Assembly: GCF_003202285.1 (NCBI RefSeq)
Contig: NZ_MASW01000002.1
Coordinates: 1,302,001-1,366,000 of the forward strand
Length of the DNA: 64,000 nt
Direction of reading: 5' to 3'
Source: Prauserella muralis
GTDB lineage: Bacteria > Actinomycetota > Actinomycetes > Mycobacteriales > Pseudonocardiaceae
The position numbers and the translations under genes are program-made. Shown in pieces: positions 58,735 through 64,000 of the stretch. A model generated the notes under the pieces. That model saw only the letters and a list, made by a program, of their open reading frames with translations. It was not told the DNA's origin and did not search any database. How positions within the stretch are numbered: the first letter of the stretch is position 1; each line of letters opens with the position of its first letter.

Positions 58735-61638
58735 GTGGCAGGCAAGGCCCGTGTACATGAGCTCGCGAAAGAGCTCGGTGTCACCAGTAAGGAAGTACTC
58801 GCCAAGCTGAAGGAGCAGGGCGAGTTCGTGAAGTCCGCGTCGTCCACCGTCGAGGCGCCCGTCGCCCGGCGGCTGCGCGACGCGTTCGTCGGCAAGGACG
58901 GCAAGAGCGACCGCAAGTCCGGCCGCTCCTCCGCCCCGAGCGGCAACGGCTCGGCGTCGGCGAGCGCGGCGGCCGGCTCGACCAAGCCCGCGCCGCCCGC
59001 GCAGCAGCAGTCCGAGCCCCAGCGGCCCGCGCAGCACCGGTCCGCGCAGCAGGCCCCCAAGCCGGGGCCCAAGCCCGGTCCGAAACCGGCGCAGCCCGGC
59101 CCCAAGCCCCCGGCCCCGAAGCCGGAGGAGCAGGCTCCCGCGGCCAGGGCGACCCCGCCGAAGCAGGAGCAGCAGCCCTCGCCCGGTTCGGTCGTTCCGC
59201 CGAAGCCGCAGGGCCCCAAGCCCGGCCCCAAGCCGGGTCCGCGCCCGCCGAGGGTGGGCAACAACCCGTTCGGCGTCGGCTCGGGTTCGCCCCCGCCGCG
59301 GCCGTCCTCGCAGCGTCCCGGCGGAGGTCAGCAGGGCGGCGAGCGCGGGCAGCGGCCCGGCGGTGAGCGTCCCGCGGCGGGTCCGCGCGGCGGCGCCCCG
59401 AGCGGCAACCGGCCCAGCCCCGGCAACATGCCGCCGAGGCCCAACCCCGGCATGATGCCGACCCGGCCCGCTCGTCCGGCGGGCGGTCCCGGTGGCGGCC
59501 GTGGTGGCCCCGGCGGTGGCCGTGGCGGCCCCGGCGGCGGTCGGGGCGGCCCCGGTGCGGGTCGTGGTGGTCCCGGCGGCGGTGGCGGCGGCTTCCGCGG
59601 TGGCGGTGGCCCCGGCGGCGGCGGTGGCGGCGGCGGTTTCCGCGGCGGCCCCGGCGGTGCGCCCGCCGGTGGTGGCTTCCGCGGTGGCCGTGGTGGCCCC
59701 GGCGGTCGCGGTGGTGCGGCCGGCGCGTTCGGCCGTCCCGGTGGTCCCTCGCGCAAGGGCCGCAAGTCGAAGCGGCAGAAGCGCCAGGAGTACATGGAGA
59801 ACATGCAGGCGCCCAGCGTCGGCGGCGTCCGCCTGCCCAAGGGCAGTGGCGAGACGATCCGGCTGCCGCGTGGTGCCTCGCTGACCGACTTCGCGGAGAA
59901 GATCGACGCCAACCCGGCCTCGCTGGTGCAGGTGTTGTTCCACCTCGGCGAGATGGTCACGGCGACGCAGTCGGTCTCCGAGGACGTGCTGGAGTTGCTC
60001 GGCACGGAGATGAACTACAACGTGCAGGTGGTCAGCCCCGAGGAGGAGGACCGCGAGCTGCTGGAGGCCTTCGACATCACCTACGGCGAGGACGCCGGTG
60101 ACGAGGAGGACCTGCAGGTGCGGCCGCCGGTGGTGACCGTGATGGGTCACGTCGACCACGGTAAGACCCGCCTGCTGGACACCATCCGGAAGACGAAGGT
60201 CCACGAGGGCGAGGCCGGTGGCATCACCCAGCACATCGGTGCCTACCAGGTCGAGACCGAGCTCGAGGGCGAGCCGCGGCTCGTCACCTTCATCGACACC
60301 CCGGGTCACGAGGCGTTCACCGCCATGCGTGCCCGTGGTGCGCAGGCCACCGACATCGCGGTGATCGTGGTCGCCGCCGATGACGGGGTCATGCCGCAGA
60401 CGGTGGAGGCGATCAACCACGCCCAGGCGGCGAAGGCGCCGATCGTGGTCGCGGTCAACAAGATCGACAAGGAGGGCGCGAACCCGCAGAAGATCCGCCA
60501 GCAGCTCACCGAGTACGGGCTCGTGGCCGAGGAGTACGGCGGCGACACCATGTTCGTCGACATCTCCGCCCGTGAGAACATCAACATCGACGGGCTGCTC
60601 GAGGCGATCCTGCTGACCGCGGACGCGGCACTGGACCTGCGGGCCAACCCGGACATGGAGGCCCAGGGCGTCGCGATCGAGGCCCACCTCGACCGTGGCC
60701 GCGGCCCCGTGGCGACGGTGCTGGTCCAGCGCGGCACGCTGCGCATGGGCGACTCGGTGGTCGCGGGTGACGCCTACGGCCGCGTGCGCCGCATGGTCGA
60801 CGAGTACAACCGCGACGTCACCGAGGCGACGCCGTCGAGGCCGGTGCAGGTCATCGGCTTCACCTCGGTGCCGCGCGCGGGTGACACGTTCCTGGTCGTG
60901 GAGGAGGACCGGGTGGCCCGGCAGATCGCCGAGCGCCGCCAGGCCCGCATCCGCAACGCCGAGAACGCGGCCAAGCGCAAGCGCGTCAGCCTGGAGGACC
61001 TGGACTCCGCGCTCAAGGAGACCAACAGCCTCAACCTCATCATCAAGGGCGACAACTCGGGTACCGTCGAGGCGCTCGAGGCGTCCCTGATGCAGATCGA
61101 CGTCGGCGACGAGGTCGAGCTCAGCATCGTGCACCGCGGTGTCGGTGGCGTGACCGAGAGCGACATCGACCTGGCGACGGCCTCCGACGCGATCGTGCTC
61201 GGGTTCAACGTGCGGGCACAGGGCAAGGCGACCGAGCGGGCGAACCGCGAGGGCGTCGACGTCCGGTACTACACGGTGATCTACCAGGCGATCGACGAGA
61301 TCGAGCAGGCTCTCAAGGGCATGCTCAAGCCGGAGTACGAGGAGGTGGAGCTCGGCGCGGCCGAGGTCCGCGAGGTCTTCAAGTCCTCCAAGCACGGCAC
61401 CATCGCGGGTTGCCTGGTCACCTCCGGCCACATCCGCCGCAACGCCAAGGCCCGCCTGCTGCGCGACGGTGTGGTGGTCTCCGACAACCTGCCGGTCAAC
61501 TCGCTGCGGCGGTTCAAGGACGACGTGGTGGAGGTCCGCGACGGCTTCGAGTGTGGTCTGACGCTCGGCAAGTTCTCCGACATCAAGGTCGGCGACGTGA
61601 TCGAGACGTACGAGCACCGCGAGAAGCCTCGCGCGTGA
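58735..61638 (+). CDS. infB: Translation initiation factor IF-2
   Basis: A 967-residue protein. Residues 1-50 are the IF2_N domain ([19 protein letters not shown]). Residues about 100-180 are Pro/Lys-rich, and about 249-335 form a very Gly-rich segment made of GGRGGPGG-like repeats. The G domain has GHVDHGKT near residue 471, DTPGHEAF and NKID; domains II to IV complete the protein. It delivers initiator tRNA and promotes subunit joining. The GTG at 58735 follows TTGAGGAG; the frame extends four codons upstream. The low-complexity part is typical but long here. Confidence 0.97.
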   Translation: MAGKARVHELAKELGVTSKEVLAKLKEQGEFVKSASSTVEAPVARRLRDAFVGKDGKSDRKSGRSSAPSGNGSASASAAAGSTKPAPPAQQQSEPQRPAQHRSAQQAPKPGPKPGPKPAQPGPKPPAPKPEEQAPAARATPPKQEQQPSPGSVVPPKPQGPKPGPKPGPRPPRVGNNPFGVGSGSPPPRPSSQRPGGGQQGGERGQRPGGERPAAGPRGGAPSGNRPSPGNMPPRPNPGMMPTRPARPAGGPGGGRGGPGGGRGGPGGGRGGPGAGRGGPGGGGGGFRGGGGPGGGGGGGGFRGGPGGAPAGGGFRGGRGGPGGRGGAAGAFGRPGGPSRKGRKSKRQKRQEYMENMQAPSVGGVRLPKGSGETIRLPRGASLTDFAEKIDANPASLVQVLFHLGEMVTATQSVSEDVLELLGTEMNYNVQVVSPEEEDRELLEAFDITYGEDAGDEEDLQVRPPVVTVMGHVDHGKTRLLDTIRKTKVHEGEAGGITQHIGAYQVETELEGEPRLVTFIDTPGHEAFTAMRARGAQATDIAVIVVAADDGVMPQTVEAINHAQAAKAPIVVAVNKIDKEGANPQKIRQQLTEYGLVAEEYGGDTMFVDISARENINIDGLLEAILLTADAALDLRANPDMEAQGVAIEAHLDRGRGPVATVLVQRGTLRMGDSVVAGDAYGRVRRMVDEYNRDVTEATPSRPVQVIGFTSVPRAGDTFLVVEEDRVARQIAERRQARIRNAENAAKRKRVSLEDLDSALKETNSLNLIIKGDNSGTVEALEASLMQIDVGDEVELSIVHRGVGGVTESDIDLATASDAIVLGFNVRAQGKATERANREGVDVRYYTVIYQAIDEIEQALKGMLKPEYEEVELGAAEVREVFKSSKHGTIAGCLVTSGHIRRNAKARLLRDGVVVSDNLPVNSLRRFKDDVVEVRDGFECGLTLGKFSDIKVGDVIETYEHREKPRA

Positions 61639-61647
61639 CGGACACGG

Positions 61648-61681
61648 CCCGCGGGGCCCGGAGCGGTCCGGGCCCCGCGGG
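61648..61681 (+). terminator. Strong hairpin after infB
   Basis: CCCGCGGGGCCCGGA (61648-61662) and TCCGGGCCCCGCGGG (61667-61681) form a perfect 15-bp stem with a 4-base loop, 10 bases after infB. It separates infB from the DUF503-rbfA pair, or attenuates readthrough. Confidence 0.8.
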
Positions 61682-61708
61682 TCTTCGTCCCCCGTCGCGA
61701 CGACACCG

Positions 61709-62005
61709 ATGTTCGTAGGTGCACTGGAACTGGATGTGCTGCTCGGCGACGTGCGGTCGCTGAAGCAGAAGCGCTCGGTGGTGCGGCCGGTGATCGCCGA
61801 GGTGCGCAGGCGGTTCGACGTCTCCGTCGCCGAGGCGGGTCATCTGGACCTGCACCGGAGGGCGTTGATCGGAGTGGCCGTGGTATCCGCCGACGGCGAG
61901 CAGGTGAGAGACGTGCTGGACGCCTGTGAGCGGCTGGTCTCGGCCCGGCCGGATGTCGAGCTGCTGTCCGCGCGCCGCAGGCTGCTGGGCCCGGACGACG
62001 AATAG
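61709..62005 (+). CDS. DUF503 family protein (YlxP)
   Basis: A 98-residue protein. FVGALELDVLLGDVRSLKQKRSVVRPV and FDVSVAEAGHLDLHRRALIGVAVVS are the complete DUF503 fold. Located between infB and rbfA as in most actinobacteria; probably linked to ribosome maturation, but unproven. Start is ATG 61709; no strong ribosome site is seen. Confidence 0.92.
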   Translation: MFVGALELDVLLGDVRSLKQKRSVVRPVIAEVRRRFDVSVAEAGHLDLHRRALIGVAVVSADGEQVRDVLDACERLVSARPDVELLSARRRLLGPDDE

Positions 62006-62017
62006 GAGGGGATCTCT

Positions 62018-62470
62018 GTGGCCGATCAGGCTCGTGCCAGGAGGCTGGCCAAGCGCATCGCGCAGATCGTCGCGTCGGCGCTCGAACACGAGGTCAAGGA
62101 CCCGCGGCTGGGCAACGTGACGATCACCGACGCGCGGATCACCGGTGATCTCCGGGACGCCACGGTGTACTACACGGTGCTCGGCGAAAGCCTCGACGCC
62201 GCACCGGACTTCGCCGGTGCCGCCGCCGCGCTGGAGTCGGCGCGTGGCGTGCTGCGGACGAAGGTGGGCCAGGGCACCGGGGTGCGCTACACGCCGACGT
62301 TGACGTTCGTGCCCGACCACGTGCCCGCCGACGCGCGGCACATCGACGAACTGCTCGCCAAGGCCAGGGAGGCGGACGCCGAGGTGGCCCGGCAGGCGAC
62401 GGGCGCGAAGCCGGCGGGCGAGCCGGACCCGTACCGCGCGCCCCGCGAGGAGGACCCCGAGTCCGAGTAG
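62018..62470 (+). CDS. rbfA: 30S ribosome-binding factor RbfA
   Basis: A 150-residue protein with the KH-like fold. [49 protein letters not shown] and [11 protein letters not shown] are the family motifs. It binds helix 1 of 16S rRNA during 30S assembly. GTG 62018 follows AGGAGGGG. In relatives the next genes are nrnA/DHH and truB; here a VapBC module follows at once. Confidence 0.96.
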   Translation: MADQARARRLAKRIAQIVASALEHEVKDPRLGNVTITDARITGDLRDATVYYTVLGESLDAAPDFAGAAAALESARGVLRTKVGQGTGVRYTPTLTFVPDHVPADARHIDELLAKAREADAEVARQATGAKPAGEPDPYRAPREEDPESE

Positions 62471-62498
62471 GACTTCCGCGTCCGATCTTGCGTTTGCC

Positions 62499-62520
62499 TG
62501 CATTATGACTGCATAATGCA
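62499..62520. promoter_or_regulatory. VapBC operator overlapping a leaderless promoter
   Basis: TGCATTATG (62499-62507) and CATAATGCA (62512-62520) form a perfect 9-bp inverted repeat. CATAAT (62512-62517) looks like a -10 box six bases before the ATG at 62524, and there is no ribosome site, so the transcript probably begins at the ATG. Confidence 0.7.
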
Positions 62521-62523
62521 TGC

Positions 62524-62805
62524 ATGGCTGTGCTGACTATCCGGGACGTTCCCGAAGACACGAAAGCCGCGTTGGCGCGCGACGCGCGTCAACGCGGTCA
62601 GTCACTGCAAGCGTTTCTCCTTGCCGTTCTCGAACGGCAGGCCGAGTTCGGGCGGAACCGGGAGCTACTGGCCGAGATCGCGGACGAGCTGGCCGAGGGC
62701 GGTGGCGCAGATGCCGACGCGGCGGATGCGGCCGACCTGCTGGCGCAGGCCCGCGCAGGGCGCGATATCGCCGGTGGCGCGGAGGCACCGGGCGGCGCCG
62801 CGTGA
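62524..62805 (+). CDS. VapB/FitA-type antitoxin (ribbon-helix-helix)
   Basis: A 93-residue protein. MAVLTIRDVPEDTKAAL begins the ribbon-helix-helix; QSLQAFLLAVLERQAEF is helix 2, and the acidic Ala/Asp-rich tail is the toxin-binding region. It represses the operator that overlaps its promoter. GTGA overlap with the PIN-domain toxin gene. The gene lies between rbfA and phoD, outside the usual operon content. Confidence 0.88.
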   Translation: MAVLTIRDVPEDTKAALARDARQRGQSLQAFLLAVLERQAEFGRNRELLAEIADELAEGGGADADAADAADLLAQARAGRDIAGGAEAPGGAA

Positions 62806-63212
62806 TCGTCGTCGACGCGTCAGTGCTGGCGAACCTGCTGCTGTACGCCGACGAGCGTGGTCGCCGTGCCCGTGCGGTACTGGGCCGGGATGTCGAGTGG
62901 GCGGCACCCGAGCATTGGAAGGCGGAGGTGTTCTCGGTCGTCCGCGGGCTCTCCCTGAGCGGCAAACTCACCGAGAAGTCCGCCGTCCGTGCCGTGGAGC
63001 GCCTGCCGCGACTCGGCATCGACACCGTCTCACTCGATGAACTCCTGACGCGGATGTGGCAGCTTCGAGGCAACATCGCCGCCTACGACGCGCCCTATGT
63101 CGCACTCGCCGAAGCGCGTGCGCTGACGCTTGTCACCTCCGATGCGAGGCTGGCCCGCTCGGCGATGGCGTACTGCCGGGTCGAGCTGGTCGGCGGGGCG
63201 GCCCACAGCTGA
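62802..63212 (+). CDS. VapC-type PIN-domain toxin (ribonuclease)
   Basis: A 136-residue protein. The four acidic residues of a PIN nuclease are present: Asp5 (VIVVDASVLANLLL), Glu42 (HWKAEVFSV), Asp96 (AYDAPYVALAE) and Asp114 (LVTSDARLA). VapC toxins cleave tRNA or rRNA. GTG 62802 overlaps the antitoxin stop. Confidence 0.9.
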   Translation: MIVVDASVLANLLLYADERGRRARAVLGRDVEWAAPEHWKAEVFSVVRGLSLSGKLTEKSAVRAVERLPRLGIDTVSLDELLTRMWQLRGNIAAYDAPYVALAEARALTLVTSDARLARSAMAYCRVELVGGAAHS

Positions 63213-63308
63213 ACGCGGCTGCGGCCAGGGCCTGGTCTTCGCCGCGCCGTCACGCCGCGTTGGCCCGGCGCTCCCGCGCTCGCCACACTGCTTTGGCTGG
63301 ATGAGCGC

Positions 63309-64000
63309 ATGATCGCTCAGCCGCATGACCGACGCCGTTTTCTCGCCCTCGCCGGTGGTGGCACGCTCGCGCTGGCCCTCGCCGGCGCCTCCACCTCCGC
63401 GGTGTGGGCCACGCCGCGGTTCCGCGAGGACCCGTTCAGCCTCGGGGTCGCCTCGGGTGAGCCCGACCCGCACGGGGTGGTGCTCTGGACCCGCCTCGCA
63501 CCCGACCCGGTGGCCGCCGACGGTGCGGGCGGCATGCCCGGCAAGGCCGTCAGCGTCGCGTGGCAGGTCGCCGAGGACCCACGGTTCCGCCACGTCGTGC
63601 GCGCCGGAGCGGAGCAGGCCACGCCGGAACTCGGGCACTCGGTGCACGTCGAGGTCGGCGGCCTGCGCCCGGACCGCGAGTACTGGTACCGCTTCCGCGT
63701 CGGCAGCGAGCTGAGCCCGGTGGGACGCACCCGCACCGCGCCGCGCCAGGACGCCCGGCTCACCTCGCTGTCCCTGGCCGCGGTCAGCTGCCAGAACTAC
63801 CCCGACGGGCACTTCACCGCCTACCAGCATCTGGCGCAGGAAGACCTCGACGTCGTCCTGCACCTCGGCGACTACATCTACGAGGGCGCGGCGCAGGGGC
63901 GCCTCGGCCGCGGTCACCTGCCTGCCGCCGAGACGTTCTCGCTGGCCGACTACCGCGTGCGCTACGGCCAGTACAAGAGCGACCCGCACCTGCGAGCCGC
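63309..64000 (+). CDS. phoD: PhoD-family alkaline phosphatase (3' part beyond the window)
   Basis: The first 230 residues are visible. DRRRFLALAGGGTLALALAG is a Tat signal. The PhoD_N domain (PFSLGVASGEPDPHGVVLWTRLAP) is complete, and the metallophosphatase domain has begun (AAVSCQNY, VVLHLGDYIYEGA with the first metal Asp). It is a secreted phosphomonoesterase or phosphodiesterase. The ATG at 63309 is used because the ATG at 63301 stops at once. Weak ribosome site. Confidence 0.92.
   Translation, partial: MIAQPHDRRRFLALAGGGTLALALAGASTSAVWATPRFREDPFSLGVASGEPDPHGVVLWTRLAPDPVAADGAGGMPGKAVSVAWQVAEDPRFRHVVRAGAEQATPELGHSVHVEVGGLRPDREYWYRFRVGSELSPVGRTRTAPRQDARLTSLSLAAVSCQNYPDGHFTAYQHLAQEDLDVVLHLGDYIYEGAAQGRLGRGHLPAAETFSLADYRVRYGQYKSDPHLRA

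Noticed and set aside
58639-61617. A very long minus-strand open frame opposite infB
   Set aside because: It mirrors the Gly/Pro-rich infB sequence, has no recognisable domain and no ribosome site; such frames are common in GC-rich DNA.
1-64000. tRNA, rRNA or tmRNA genes and phage attachment sites
   Set aside because: No cloverleaf arms, CCA ends, rRNA-like blocks or integrase-linked duplications were noticed on reading; a tRNAscan run would be needed to exclude a missed tRNA.

Overview
The window is about 70 percent G+C, uses many GTG starts, and is packed with genes that often overlap by four bases (GTGA/ATGA). Its block rimP-nusA-ylxR-infB-DUF503-rbfA, its SigB/HrdB-type sigma factor, the separate LigD-type polymerase and ATP ligase, and its many TetR, LacI, IclR, GntR and MarR regulators indicate a filamentous-type actinobacterium. 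Pseudonocardiaceae (Amycolatopsis and relatives) is the best guess from gene style, but no 16S or other marker is present to prove it. No rRNA, tRNA, CRISPR array, prophage or complete insertion sequence is visible. No gap between genes exceeds 300 bases.

Left part (1-10.2 kb): a minus-strand operon of LacI regulator, two sugar-type ABC permeases, a lipoprotein binding protein and two ADP-ribosylglycohydrolase-family enzymes, with two identical 14-bp palindromes in its promoter. It looks like an import and hydrolysis route for a ribosylated compound. Next come an orphan HsdR-N type PD-(D/E)XK protein, a small membrane-anchored protein with a paralogue at 55 kb, a LysR pseudogene, and a copper-type formylglycine-generating enzyme behind a TetR-like palindrome.

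10-20 kb: a LuxR-HTH/ATPase/TPR regulator divergent from a methyltransferase, then the most interesting module. It has a SpoIIE-type PP2C phosphatase, a translationally coupled cobalamin-binding protein carrying the CarH-like W-x9-EH signature, and a degenerate RsbW-like ATPase. This suggests a B12-sensing (possibly light-sensing) partner switch. It is followed by cyanase divergent from a formate/nitrite-family channel, a pRiA4b ORF-3-like protein, a VOC protein and a methyltransferase.

20-31.5 kb: a 2-keto-3-deoxygluconate kinase/IclR/KDPG aldolase operon, a YtrA-type GntR-ABC operon, a tyrosine phosphatase, an orphan ClpP, an erythromycin-esterase-family protein, a ChaB/Rho_N protein, a TetR/DUF4345 divergent pair with duplicated operators, and an NHEJ-type ligase plus primase-polymerase pair.

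31.5-50 kb: a group 2 sigma factor, a GlxA-type AraC regulator, a quinone reductase, a MocR regulator divergent from a tiny membrane protein, and a PolX-PHP DNA polymerase. A MarR-controlled operon (SDR, amidohydrolase, MaoC hydratase, acyl-CoA ligase) resembles the rhodococcal cou p-hydroxycinnamate pathway. A second LacI/ABC operon ends in an FAD-dependent oxidoreductase. A striking 21-bp repeat array, four direct plus four inverted units, lies between the two convergent operons, and a related three-unit array lies at 18.6 kb.

50-64 kb: MBL hydrolase, CapA-like lipoprotein, paired bacterial PH-domain membrane proteins, class V aminotransferase, ferritin-like lipoprotein, the translation/transcription block rimP to rbfA, a VapBC module with a leaderless-looking promoter, and the start of a PhoD alkaline phosphatase cut by the window edge.
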